The position numbers were made by a program, and so were the translations under genes. The notes beneath the pieces are model-generated. The model worked only from the letters and a program-made list of their open reading frames with translations, was not told where the DNA came from and did not search any database. DNA of 64,000 bases from Pseudocercospora fijiensis CIRAD86 (Eukaryota; Ascomycota; Dothideomycetes; Mycosphaerellales; Mycosphaerellaceae), in contig NW_006921553.1 of the NCBI RefSeq assembly GCF_000340215.1, forward strand, positions 124,001 to 188,000, read 5' to 3'. Below, piece after piece: positions 11,230-22,923 of the stretch; the first letter of the stretch is position 1, and every line of letters begins with the position of its first letter.

Positions 11230-12120
11230 GCCGGCTACGCTGCCGGCTACGCTGCCGGCTACGCTACTAGCTACGCTACTAGGTTTTTCAAAGAACTAAA
11301 AGAAGATAGACATTCCGGTTGATTTGTATTAGTTTAGATTTTTATAAAAAGAAAACAGGGAAAAATAAGGAAGGTTGAAGAGCCTAATAGTTATAGTTAT
11401 AGGCACTATCCCTGTTTTCTAGAGCATATTATACACCTGCCTTCGCAACTCTACCTAATACTCCCTCTAAATATCCTTATACTCTACCTACTAAAAATTC
11501 AACTAGGTACCTAGACCTGCAGCTGCCTCTATATCTTTTACTATCTTCTATAGGTTGAAGGCCTCTTCTATAGCAGCCTCTACCTCCTTATACAATACGA
11601 AGTTACTACCTGCCCTACCCTTTATATCTCCTAAATAACTAAGAGTTCTAAGGAACGAACTAGCATTCGGCCTTAGTATAGCGAGTAACTAGTAGAACGT
11701 TCTATAGAGCTACCTTATAGCTCTTTTATATACTATACCGATACCGAGGGAGGAGCTATCCTAGTACTTAATATTGTCGAATAGTTCGGTAGGAAAGTGC
11801 ATAAACTTCTTAAGGAGGAGGACTTCTAGGGAAATCGATAAGTTCTGCCTAGATCTAGATAAAGACATTCTGCTAAGCAGTTAGGGAATTGAACCGTAAA
11901 CGAAAGGATGAAATTTATACCTAAGGAGTGCAGTTTCCGAACTAAACTATAATGCCTTATGTATGTATATGTGTACTTTTAATTAGTTAGTGCCCTTAGC
12001 TAATTGTCTATAGATTTGAGGTTATATAAGTACCTTTATACAACTACGTAGCCTAAGTAGGATTCTAAAATTCTATAAGTACTAAGGACTAAAAATGCCG
12101 GCTACGCTGCCGGCCACACT
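11230..12120. other. hAT right-hand spacer: GCCGGC arrays, hairpin, no recognised gene
   Basis: 11,232-11,285 holds repeats of GCCGGCTACGCT (12 bp), decaying to ACTAGCTACGCT. 12,096-12,120 holds two more. An 11-bp inverted repeat GAAAACAGGGA...TCCCTGTTTTC at about 11,350-11,420 could form a hairpin or be the ends of a tiny MITE-like insert. 11,300-12,080 retains more CA and TG than its surroundings, so it is less RIP-mutated. I see no convincing protein. Short frames are present on the minus strand only. Confidence 0.45.
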
Positions 12121-12280
12121 GCTAAGTCTTACAAAGGGCTTGCTTAAAGCTACGTATACATTCGTACACTTCTTAAAAACCGATAAATTATATAGTTCGA
12201 ACCAGCTACTTATATAGTTGCTTAGCAAACCAACCCAAACCAAACCAGAGTTTCGGCTTAGCAAACCAAACTAAACCAAC

Positions 12281-12300
12281 CCGAACCACTGCGGGGTCTA
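12281..12300 (-). repeat. hAT right terminal inverted repeat
   Basis: CCGAACCACTGCGGGGTCTA is the reverse complement of the left TIR with one RIP-type difference. Confidence 0.88.
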
Positions 12301-12308
12301 ATTAATAT
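12301..12308. repeat. 8-bp target site duplication, right copy (ATTAATAT)
   Basis: Identical to 2729-2736. The following AATAGGGGCTAGG resumes the outer copy of the same element family. Confidence 0.9.
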
Positions 12309-14571
12309 AATAGGGGCTAGGTATCTAGAGGCGGCGGGAGAGTTACTAAAGATAAAGGGGGTATAAGTAAGTATTCTATAGCCGGTATATATAGCCGGCG
12401 TTCGTAGCCGGTAGATACTAATAGTTAAATATAAAGTAATTTCCGCGGGTAGAGTCCTACTACTATATAATATCTTTACTTAGTTAGAGAGGGCTTATAT
12501 CCGGAATCTAAGCTACTAGTAGAATAGTTTCGCGTTAGAATTCTCTAAATCTATATATAAGCCTCCAAAGTATTACCTATTTTAGCAATATAGCTTTATC
12601 TCGACTATTCTATAGATATCCGACAAAGCTTAGGCGCTTTTTAAGGTCTTTACTAGGAAGCGGAGGGAGTTTAAGGACTAGGATTAGTTAATAGAGCTAT
12701 TAATTAGTATTAGGTTTCCTAGTAAGACTCGGCTTACGTATTTAGTTATCGAGTGTTTTATACCGAAAGAGGATAGATTAAAGCTAAAAACAAGCTAAGA
12801 TTCGTTAGGTATAGTAGCTCGGTTCCGTTAGTAGAAGAGAGCCGCCGTATAGAAGGCAAAATTCGGGTAGTTAGGATAGCTAGGGTAGCTAGGAAGAAGT
12901 TTCTAGTAGTTAGGCGAGCTAGAGTAGCTAGGAAACAAAAGAAAAGGTAGCTAGCTAGTTACTACCTAGCTATTCCTAACGATACAATACTATAAAGGAA
13001 AGGGTATTTCCTTATAGCTACTAGTATATATCTACTACTCCTAGCCTCTCTATATAAAACTTTAAAATATACCGACTAAGATTATATATATACTAGGCGC
13101 TATACTAGGATAGGTAACGCTAAGACGATAGTCGAAATAGTCTAGTATACGAACTAGATTACGACGACGTTAAGGCGAGGCTATATACTCGCTTTAAGCC
13201 TATTAAGTACTAGACGGCGATTAGGACTAGATTTATCCTCTCCGAATCCTAGTAGTAGGATTTAGCTATAGGGAACTACTACCTAGTCCTTACCTTTACG
13301 GAGTCTAAGTAGAAGGTTATTTAGAGACCTAAGAATATTAAGTATTAACCCGGATATCTTCGAAATAGCTAGCTAGGCGTATCTTAAGCAATCCGAGTAT
13401 ATTAAGTATTTTAATTAATAGGTCTATACAATATAGTTCTCTTTATACTTATATTTAAAGGAGTATAAACTACGGAAGTACTCGATACGATAGGATAGTA
13501 AGAATCGAACGGATATATTCTAGAGGTTCTTTATAAAGGGGGTAATATACCGTATTACGAGTTACGACTTCTCGACTTAAAGATTTAACTAGTAATTATC
13601 TATAACTTCTACGGTATAATCTTAAAATACCTTATACTAGGGGATAGGAATTTATTACCTACTAACTATTTATATTCTAAATAGTATCGGGAATCCTAAG
13701 GGGAGATAAGGGTTAATATAGATATAGCGTTTTAGAAAAAGGTACGTCTTCTAAATACGCCGGCTATAGCTATAGGCTACTTAAATTAACCCTATAACTA
13801 TAGCGAATTTTTATAGACTACGCTAAAGGAAGCTTTAGCATTAAAGGCTATTAATTTCTCTCCTAAAGATCTTAAGTAACTAGCAAACGAAATGCTAGCT
13901 ATAAACGGTCTTCCGGAAGAATTCTACGAAAGAGAGTCTATATAGAAGATATAGCTATATCTTATAAACTATCCCCGCCCCTATTTCTCGGGGCGACTAC
14001 CTAGCGTACTATATTTAAGAAGAATAAAGAGGCTAGGTTAGACAATATTTAGGAGATTCTCCGTAATACTCGTTAAGTAGCTATTACTATTAATAGCTAG
14101 TTAAGCCGGACTATAGGAGCCTCCTTTCTCTCGATTATACTATACTTTAACTATTCGAATTAGAAACTCTAGGAACTTATAATCGGATTCCTAGAGACTC
14201 TAGATTCCTATACTAGTAAGAATATAGCGAAGCTTGTCTATATAGTAATAGATAGAGTTAGCGTAACTACGAATCTAATCTTAATTACTATAGATAACGC
14301 TAGTAATAATCGAATATTATATAAGGCGTTATATATACTATTTACTTGAATTTATCTTTAAAATTACTAATATTATCGATAGGGTCGAGTATATAGACTT
14401 AATTATAAGGTCTATAATCTAGCTTAATCTTCTAAATGTTTAGCTCGCTACGATTCTAGACTTTCTATATAGTTACGAAGAGATATACTTTACGTACCGC
14501 TCTCGAGATCTATTAGAATTCTAAGGGTATTAAGTAGCTCGGACTTACCGCCGCCGAATAGCGCTAAGTAG
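12309..14571 (+). mobile_element. Right part of the outer hAT copy, truncated and internally deleted
   Basis: This block follows the inner element base for base from its position about 4190, with heavier RIP. It covers the end of ORF1, intron 2 with GCCGGC units, the transposase start, the GCCGGC intron at 13,742-13,816 and the hAT block DNASNNR near 14,300. After about 14,460 it jumps from a sequence matching 6380 to one matching 6927, an internal deletion of about 550 bp. Similarity ends near 14,571 at GCGCTAAGTAG, so the C-terminal transposase and both H3-like genes are missing. Whether they were deleted or displaced cannot be told here. Confidence 0.72.
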
Positions 14572-17000
14572 ATTTACGGATTTCCTAGTAACTACTATCG
14601 CCGTCGGGACGACAATCCTTTATAGAATCGCTAGTTATACTAATAGTAAACTTACTAAGCGTAAGCGGTACGAATATAGGTACTTTAGTTAACGGTTCTA
14701 GCGTTAGGATACCTAAAGCTACCTAGACAAAAAGAATAGCTAGTAAGAGGGTATTAAAGATAAGGAGGATTATAGAAGTACTACTTAGAAGAAAGGCTAG
14801 TAGGAGATATAATCTTACCCGAAAATAAGCGAATAGCCTAAGTAGGTTAAATAGTAGAAGTACGCCGAGAAAGAAGGTAAATAGCGTATATAATAAGCTA
14901 AGGTAGCTAACCTACGTTATAGAAGAGCCTTATATAGCCCTATCCGCTTAGGAAGTAACTCGGAAGTTAACTAGTACTATCTATACTACTTTCCCTATTA
15001 ATTTTATAATAGAACTAGATACTTAAGATTGTTAGATTAGTATTCCGTAATTAGAGGTATCTTACTATATACTAGTCTAATTTAACGTAGCTATTATAGT
15101 GCCTTTATAGTATGTTCTTTCTATCTTTTCGGTTACCCTACGTTCGGCTTAGTACCTTTCTCTCCTATAGTATTCTCCTTACCGTTGTATACTCTACTAC
15201 GAAGGTAATCTTAGCCTAGTTAATAGCTTTTTAGCGCTTGCTAAATAGCTCCTTCCTACGTATTAGTATCTCGTAGATTACGCCTATATATAAGCGAGAG
15301 ATAATATTATAATAGCCCTACTAGCGGTAGGGGAAATTTATATAGTAGCTATAATAGCCGTATTTAGTAGTATATTTTTAATAGCTATAGGTATACTTTT
15401 CTATAATAGTTATTCTAGTATAGTATATTACTCTAGTTCTATAGTACTATTTAGTACTATTGCGGTATACTACTATATAAGCTAAGTAATATTAAGCCGT
15501 AAGGCGACGTAGATATCTAGAGTATTAAAAGCGACGAATATCGCTACGCTACTACTATTACTCTTAAGGATAGTATAGAATCGATATATAGTCTCGAGCT
15601 ATAAAGTTACCTTAAAGTAGTGCTTTTACGCCGCTCGGTAAGAGTCTTATAGACGGGTATAGATAGGCTAGAGTATAGATTAAATATAGCTTTTTAGATT
15701 AATAATATTAGTTAGGAACTTATAGTAGGATTATAGCGAGGCTTACTAGGGAAGGCAAATGTCTAAACTAGTATTATTAGCCTATACGGTAGACTTCTAC
15801 GCTAATCTACTTCCTAGAGTATCTACTACTAGTCCTTAGGCTCTAAAGTAGGCTTACTAGCTTATATTATAGAATGCTAGGCTAATCTGTTATCTAGAGT
15901 AGCTACTCCTAGTCCTTAAGCTCTAAACTAGAGGTATTAGCTTATATAGTAGAGTTTAAGGCTAACCCGTAGTATAGAGTAAGGGAGATAGCTCGCTAGT
16001 AGATAGGCACTTCTACCTTTATACGCTAAAGAGACTTGTTAGTATACTACCTATATAGTAGAGTTCTAGGCTTATCCTTAGTATAGAGTTCTAGAGGCGG
16101 CTCTCGAATTAATAGTTACTCCTACTTATTAAGTCCTAGTTTGTCGTTATTATTACAAATACAGAAATTGCCACAAGTATTACTATTAATATTATAGTCA
16201 GCCTTATTAATCTTATCCTCAGTACAGAGCTCCGGAGACGGCTCGTAAATTAATAGCTACTTCTCCTTAAGCTCTACGCTATCGTTATTAGTATTATTAG
16301 GCTTATCCGTAATATAGGGCTCTAGAAACAGATTACGAATTAATAACTACTCCTACTTATTAGGCTCTAGCTCCTCGTTACTATTATCGATACTACGTCG
16401 TTATCGGTATTACTATTAATATATTAAGTATAAAGCAAGTAGCGCGTACTATAAAGCGTTAAACGAGCTAATATTACTATTATAGGTTAAATGAGTATTA
16501 ATTCGTAGGCTCGAATAGTTTCCTAGGTACCGATCTAGTATATTATAAAGCAACTCGAGGGGTAGTTTAGCCCTAGTCGAGACTACTATAGTAGGAGTAC
16601 TACTATTTTCGATACCTAGTAAAGTATCCCTCGCTCTATAGAAGTTATTAGTATATTTAATATCTTTATATATCTTTAACTATCGACGTACTAGCTCCGG
16701 CTAGTACTACTTCATTTTAGGACTACCTAGTAGAAGTAGTCGATATCCGCGGACGAAGCGCAATTTATACTACAATTTTAGCGAAGCTACTTACTAGACT
16801 ACGATATTCTTCGCGACTACTAACGCGCTTATAGAGGCTTTACGCGTATCTAGAGATAATTATATAATTAGCGAGAGTATTTTCTTACGTAGGTAATACA
16901 CCTTCTTACTACTATTCTTATCTACTTATTATTCTTATCTCGCTTCAATTCTCCTCTCGCTACTATACTCTTCTTACTACTATTCTCCTCTATCTGCTAC
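14572..17000. other. RIP-mutated sequence with degenerate tandem repeat; no family recognised
   Basis: 14,572-15,190 reads in one plus frame with only TAG/TAA stops (FLVTTIAVGTTILYRIASYT, then basic KLTKRKRYEYRYF), so it is probably a RIP-broken gene, family unknown. 15,780-16,400 contains a degenerate tandem repeat of about 80-110 bp built on GCTAATCT...CCTAGTCCTTAGGCTCTA and CTTATATAGTAGAGTT. The rest is TA-rich with no motif I can name. Confidence 0.4.
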
Positions 17001-17859
17001 TTTAACGTAGCGTCTTTTCCTCCTTAGTATAGCCTCCTCTTTCTACTAGAAAGTAAACCGAAAACAATATCCTTTACTACTCCTACTAGATATTAGTAGA
17101 ATCCGTAACCTAGAGAAATTAATATAGAATATACTACTAAGATTCGTAATAATTAAAGAAGCCTCGTACGATACTACTCTATCTGCCCTTTAGCCCTATT
17201 TTATTTATTCCTAGTATTAGTTCTAGAGCTAGGTACGATACGTATTATACCTCGACTTAAAATCTTAGTACTAGTATTAAACGGGTATATAGAGAGTGTC
17301 GCTACCGCCCTAACGCCCTAAATTCCTACGATTACGGTAACGACGAAGAGTAATAGTTCGCTAGAGCGGCGATAAGCTTTCTATTTTACGCCTTAGAGAC
17401 GGGGTTTCTCGCTTTCTTCGGCTACGGTAGAGTCTTAACGCCCTTTTTACCGATTGCTATTCCTCGGAGGCCGAGAATAACGATGCTCGTACCGCTTCTA
17501 TAGGATTACGTTCGCACATTACTATTATTTGCGTTTAGGTTAAGAATACTAAGACCGGAGGAGCCCTACTAAGATTTTACTAGTAATTTAGCTATTTCGT
17601 CCTCTTTCTACGTATTTTTATCCTAATATTAAATTGCTAAGTATATCGATAGTATAGCCGTTAAATATACAATCTAAGGTATTATTCTAGTTATTCTACG
17701 CCTTCCTCGCGTTCTACGCCGCAATACTAGGTCGCCTGCCCTCCGAGACTACTAGGCTCGTAGTACTATATTTCGACTACGGTTATAACGTTCTAACTAT
17801 TGTCTTAAAGACTAGTGCTAGCACTACGACGATATATCGATAGCGGAAGTGTTATAATC

Positions 17860-18789
17860 TGTTTAGTAAGGTATATATGCCGGATCCGGATCTACTAGCG
17901 TCGCCTAAACTAGGTAAGAAGAAGAAGAAGAAAGTTAAGCGCCGTATAAGGAAGATAACGAAGGAAATAGACAACTAGTTAATTAAGTACTTGTCTAACC
18001 GTCTAGACTCGTATTTAGAAGAGATATATATAGTATTATATAACTAATTTAGCGTAGAACTATATCCTTCGAGCGTTTAGCGTACGCTTATTAATCGGAT
18101 AGAATAGACTCGTAAACAAGCTAAGTAGGTCGCGAAGGAGCGTAATCCGATAGCAAGAGCCGTATAGTATACTAGGAGCTAGAAATAGCCTATAGACAAG
18201 TTAATATTCCTTAATAAGACGGCTTCTAATAAGAAGACTGCTTACTGGAAGTATAGTTAGTCTCTAAAGGGCGTAGATTGCTAGGATTTCTAGTACGCGT
18301 AGAGGCAACGACGTAACTTAGTATTGCCGGCTCTAACTATTAATAGATATCTTAACTGTATACTATACGTAGAAGGCGCCGTAGATTAAGTTACTTTCGA
18401 CGACTAGCTAGAGAATAAAGTAATGCCTTTAATTAACGGTTAAGAGATAATCTTTATAATAGATAATACCTTAATCTACTATAGCGATCGGGTCGAAGAG
18501 ATAATAACGTTAGCTAGCTATAGATTAGAGTATTTACCGCTATATTTGCTAGACCTTAATCTAATAGAATAGACCTTTAATATGCTTAAGAAATAGCTTA
18601 AAAAGAACAAGCAGTTGCAAAAGGACTTTAACTACTTTACTAACTTCCTTAGATAGGCTCTTAAGTATATAGCTAGCCTTAATATAACCGGATTTTTTAG
18701 GTATAGTAGATATAATATCGACGGAGTATACGACTTTAACGCAGAAGCGACGGAGCTAGGCTTAGAGTTCGATAACCTATACCTCTAAG
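17860..18789 (+). pseudogene. Tc1/mariner (IS630-like, DDE) transposase, RIP-inactivated
   Basis: The plus strand reads the C-terminal two thirds of a Tc1/mariner transposase: LIFLNKTASNKKTAYWKY near 18,210, KGVDC and DFQYAQRQRR near 18,280, LTINRYLNCILYVEGAVDQVTFDD near 18,330-18,400, EIIFIIDNTLIYYSDRVEEI at about 18,445-18,505 (catalytic Asp in the IxDNAxxH block), and YLPLYLLDLNLIEQTFNMLK near 18,535-18,590 (the YSPDLNPIE block, Pro and Ser altered by RIP). It ends LEFDNLYL then TAA at about 18,787. An upstream basic region (KKKKVKRRIRK) near 17,915 may be the DNA-binding part. TIRs were not identified. Confidence 0.78.
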
Positions 18790-18813
18790 TAGCAAAATAA
18801 TACTACTATACGA

Positions 18814-19005
18814 CTAAATTATACTATTTAAGATGCGTAATATCGCGACAATATTAAGACGAAGCTCCGTTATTAATTTTATTATTATCCGAGTAGAATA
18901 GCGGATGCTATATAATTTCGAAGTTATAGTACGGAACGCTAAGCCCCGCGCTTTTAAGCTCCTTACTCTAGTAGAGATTTCGGCGGAGATCTCGAAGGGC
19001 GGCAA
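18814..19005 (-). pseudogene. Possible N-terminal helix-turn-helix of a second Tc1-like transposase
   Basis: This 63-codon open frame on the minus strand starts MPPFEISAEISTRVRSLKAR and continues GLAFRTITSKL, resembling the N-terminal helix-turn-helix of Tc1/IS630 transposases (a hydrophobic helix, then a LxxRxIAxxL-type turn). It runs opposite to the neighbouring transposase. The frame is short, so the assignment is weak. Confidence 0.35.
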
Positions 19006-19019
19006 CGATAATTAAGACA

Positions 19020-20790
19020 TATATAACGGAGCAATTAATAAGCTACTTTGTTTGCTTACTAATCTAAACTAACGAAAACAGCCGTCGCTCTATCGTTAAT
19101 ATCGCAATTATCGTTATAAACCTATTACTTCTCTACCCTCTCGGATAACTTAATCTTCTAAAAGCGCTTTAATATATTAAGCAACCGGCGTCTATATCCT
19201 TTAAAGAAGCTAAGTTCTTCCTTCTAGTACTTCTTAGAGATACGTATTATCTAATTATAGTCCTATTTCTTAGTAAGGAAGTATAACGATATCTTCTTAA
19301 AGTCGCTAACTTCTTCCGGATTAGACTATTTATATTGCTATACAGTATACCTAAAGAACTATCGAGTAAGGCTTAAGATAGGTGTTCTAAGTTATACTAT
19401 AATATATACTAGAATAGGAGATTCTTCTACTATAGCCGGAGGTATTAGAACGATAGCAGGCTTAGCTTGTTATCTACTACGAAGAACCAGAAGCAAACTC
19501 GATATAGTCTCTTAGATAATAGCGCTAGGATCTATAGTAGAACGGCCTCGTTAAGGAGCTAGCGTTTAAGGGATCTCTACTATCTTTAAATTAGCAAGTA
19601 TACTAGTAGAAGGCTTTAGTTTGCTACTTAGTATCTTATCTTTGTATTCCTTTATCTTTATAAATACTAACTCCGGCGGCTTCTTAAGAGTAACGCCTTC
19701 TTACTTTGTAGTAAGAGCGTAAGATTATAGGTTTAAAGCCTCTTAATAGAACTAGTAATAATAGATATCCGTATTCGGCGTATTCTTAGGATAATAGCAA
19801 TAGCCGCTATAGTTCTTATAAGTTGCTAGAGAGTATATATAGTTAGCCTAGATCTCGGTCTTATAATTGCTAGATCTTCGCTCTTTAGCAATATAGGTAA
19901 GACCGTCTATAGTTTATTAGTCGTTTAGCTTTAGTTTACTAACTTTAAGAATAGCGCTAGCGAGAGCGTCCTTTAGCGCTGTTTTAAACTCGATATTAAT
20001 ACGGACCTTATCTCGAGCCTCGTATATAAATTTAAAAGCGGTACCGAGTACTTTGCTATAGTCCTTAGCTACGAGAGATTAGTATAAGAACGAGCTATAA
20101 GAACGCTCTTAGAACAGCCGTTAAGCTTACTATTCTGCTTCTAACCCTAATAGAACTAATCTAACTTCTTTATACTCGTAGCGGATGTAACTAGTATATA
20201 ACTTCTAACGAAGAGACCTTGTTTCTTCGCTTTATCGACGGCCTAGTAGAAAGCATCTTTAGTAGGTTAAGTAGCGGTACTATACTATTCCTTGTTCTTA
20301 ATCGCGAGAACCTAATTACTAGTAAGTAGGCGCTAGTACTACTTATAGTATAGGTCGTCTCGACTGTTATACGAGGCCGTCTCGATATCTTACTTATCTA
20401 CTAATTTCTAGCCTACGAGACGCTATACTAACTTAGAGGTAGGCGCGGTAGGCGCGGTAGGCGCGGACTCGCCTATAGTCGTTAACTTACTAGGCTTAAC
20501 TTATACTTCTATATTAATATTCTTATTACTAACCGCTATCGAGGCGCCGTCGTCTATCTACTCTAAGAACTCCTTCTACGCTTCTATATCGAATACGCGC
20601 GCCTTACTAAACTTCTTTAGTACCGCCGCTACTACCGCCGACGTTTTCTTCTTTACCTTTGCTTTTATATTCTTCTTTAGCGACTCGCGCCTTATAATAG
20701 CGTCCTTATACGCCGGTAGCTCCTTTTCGACTAGGTTATACGATCGAGATACTCGCTCGTCGGGTACGTTCTTTAGCAGTTTTAGCGCTA
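19020..20790 (-). pseudogene. RIP-mutated ORF of unknown function
   Basis: The minus strand reads as protein in one main frame with TAG/TAA interruptions: KVKKKTSAVVAAVLKKFSKA near 20,640, DIEAWKEFLEWIDDGAS if TAG is read as Trp near 20,570, SAPTAPTAPTSKL at about 20,440, DAFY then VDKAKKQGLFVRSYILVTS at about 20,200, and KVLGTAFKFIYEARDKVRIN with FKTALKDALASAILKVSKLK near 19,950-20,060. The proline-threonine repeat comes from a GCGCGGTAG(GC) triplication at 20,440-20,470. I cannot name the family. Position among transposons suggests transposon origin. Confidence 0.4.
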
Positions 20791-20939
20791 TTAAGAGATA
20801 ATAAACTAGTAGTAAATTACTAGTAACGTAGACTATAGCGACGATATATACTATCTCTAGAGGTATACTACTAAATAAGGATATCTTTATAGCGGTATAA
20901 GGATAACTATACTCTATCGATCTAATCGCTAAGAAATAG

Positions 20940-22443
20940 TATAGATAGGTATCTAGATTACGAGGTTCTTAGCATTCTTAACCTAAGCGCAAATAATAGT
21001 ATCTAGGATAGTATAAAATAGATTAGCCGATAGATTAAAGAGCCCGACGAAGCCGACTTAACACTATTAAAGCTAAACTATATATCTCTCCCTCTAATCG
21101 ATTTATAGACATTATACGGGCAATTGCAAAAGGTAGCCGCTATCGCTACTATTTCGGTATCCTACTAAGAGTATACGGATAGGTACAGAAGGCCGCTACT
21201 ATAAAAACTAGTAGAGTGCGATATAGTAAAACTATATCGAGAGACCGCCGTACGCTATAGTTAGCGTATTAGTAATAATATTATAGAGTCTATTGCAGAG
21301 TTTATACTATAGATAATATAGGCGCTAGGTTTAGCAATATAGAATAAGATTACTCTAGATCCTAAGTTTTCGGCCTAGAGAGGGCAATTCTATAATCCTA
21401 AGTAAATGTATTATCCGACACTTTCGCTATCGAGAAAAATCCGTTATCTATAGCAAATTAGAGATTTAAGTTAAGCAAATACTAGCGATACGACTTTTAG
21501 TATACCTAGATCTTCCTTATCTAAGAACGAACTAGCCTAGAATATATCGCCGCTATAAGAAAGGTCGAAAAAGCTATAGATTTATAATCCCTATATTAAG
21601 ACAGTGCTTAATAAGTTTCCTAGTATAGCGAAGCAAAGGACGGACTTATATAGTGTCCGTAAGCTAGGTATAAATCTCCGGAGTAGTTAGCGTATACGCT
21701 AATTAACTGCTTTAGTGCAATAATATAGAGATGTACTACGTATTAGGCAGGCATTAGTCCTTACTAGCGTAGTAAGTATTTACGAGGGGTGTCTAGCAAA
21801 ATCCCGTTACGTTTAGGTTAGTCCGAAACCTCTATAGGACTTAGTGTTATATAGGAGATACTATTAGAAAAGACTAATGTTGTAAGAAAGAACTTAGTAG
21901 AGACACGGGCTAGCGTTTAAGCATAGTATAGCGATGCTTATTAATAGATTATCTATTACTAGTCCCGGGAATGCTATTTCGAATAATGTCCTATAAGCTG
22001 TTATACCGGCAATTGTAAATGCATTTATTACCGTAGGGGTAAAGCTAATGTGTGCTTTGATATTGTTAGAGGATAGGAGCTTAAGGCGAGGCGAGGTAAT
22101 GTAATAGACTCTCCGACGTTAGAGTAGCTACCGCCGCGCTAGAAGCAGCGTGTAATCTTAGATCCTCTCAAACCTAGAGCGATATAAGGTAAGAGCACAT
22201 GGCTCTAGATAGCAATTTGCTCTTCTATGCATATTACCGGTATCAAGTGAGCACTATCATTACCACTATAAAATATTGTCCTTCTGCGATTTCGACACAC
22301 TCATAAAACCCAGTAGCGATACAAACCAACAGCTAGTATAGAGCTCACTAAGCACGACCTCGACAACAGGTGTAGATATGGAGATCCAGCGACGAATCAA
22401 GCAACTCGAGCGCACCTTGATAACACTACGCGAGACTCTCTGA
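20940..22443 (+). pseudogene. Long RIP-mutated plus-strand ORF running into the first island
   Basis: A single frame of about 490 codons stays open apart from TAG/TAA at Gln/Trp-type positions, with no TGA until 22,441. It reads EPDEADLTLLKLNYISLPL near 21,040, GQLQKVAAIATISVSY near 21,120, HSIAMLINRLSITSPGNAIS near 21,930 and VIPAIVNAFITVGVKLMCA near 22,000. After RIP fades at about 22,180 it continues QFALLCILPVSSEHYHYHYK and ends MEIQRRIKQLERTLITLRET before TGA. The family is not recognised. It overlaps the minus-strand ORF at 22,266-22,814, so only one can be real there. Confidence 0.55.
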
Positions 22444-22814
22444 CCCGTAATCTGGCGTGGAACAGCGTTTCGTCGACTCATACGGACCCGCGTCTCGAAG
22501 TTGAAGGCAGGTCTTCGATTTCCCTTCGATGACGATATCAAATCACTTCCACGGCGTCTTGGAAGCAAATCGAAACACTGCAACAAGGCGAAGCCGAGAG
22601 GTCGGGCTGTCACCACGACACCTTTTTGCGGGAGTGATGAGAGCACCTCACTGGAGCGCTGCTTTTCATGCCTTTGCGCCACTATTGTGCAGAATGGCTC
22701 CGCAGCAATGCCTCGGGTAGAGAGGTGAAAGTCGTAAAGGTGGTAGCGGCTTGAGTTGGTGCATGTATCGACGCGGAAGACCGGGATAATGAAGAGCAGA
22801 TTGTTGATAGCCAT
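22266..22814 (-). CDS. Hypothetical protein, 182 aa
   Basis: ATG at 22,814 opens a 182-codon minus-strand frame, MAINNLLFIIPVFRVDTCTN. The first 100 codons favour pyrimidines in third position, as real coding does here, and the N-terminus is hydrophobic. The last third enters the zone where RIP begins and overlaps the tail of the plus-strand remnant ending at 22,443. No family recognised. It follows two other minus-strand ORFs (23,999-23,454 and 23,448-22,924) and may be a downstream exon of the same gene. Confidence 0.4.
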   Translation of the reverse strand: MAINNLLFIIPVFRVDTCTNSSRYHLYDFHLSTRGIAAEPFCTIVAQRHEKQRSSEVLSSLPQKGVVVTARPLGFALLQCFDLLPRRRGSDLISSSKGNRRPAFNFETRVRMSRRNAVPRQITGQRVSRSVIKVRSSCLIRRWISISTPVVEVVLSELYTSCWFVSLLGFMSVSKSQKDNIL

Positions 22815-22923
22815 AGCGGGATCCTTCTTGACAACATTTGGTGAGCGGATTACGTTCCTCGTAGTTCGTGGGTGGTCGAACGATCCCCGATTCGCGCTGC
22901 AAGCTGCTGTCGATCAGTATACA

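Larger units (their letters stand above)
2737..12300 (+). mobile_element. Complete nested hAT-type DNA transposon, 9,564 bp, carrying histone H3-like genes
   Basis: The boundaries are defined by inverted ends TAGACCCCGCAGTAGTTCGG (2737-2756) and its reverse complement with one mismatch at 12,281-12,300, flanked by the identical 8-bp duplication ATTAATAT. Subterminal GGTTTGGTTTG-like and TTCGAACTATATA blocks occur at both ends in inverted orientation. Content in order, all on the plus strand: a lysine-rich unknown ORF (about 3300-4740), a hAT transposase (about 4960-8030), an H3-like gene with a long tail (8398 on), a second H3-like gene (about 10,332-11,004), then about 1.3 kb of mostly non-coding sequence. 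A GCCGGC minisatellite recurs in introns and spacers. Known fungal hAT elements such as Restless are about 4 kb, so this is large for the group. All ORFs carry RIP-type stops, so this copy cannot encode an active transposase. Confidence 0.88.
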
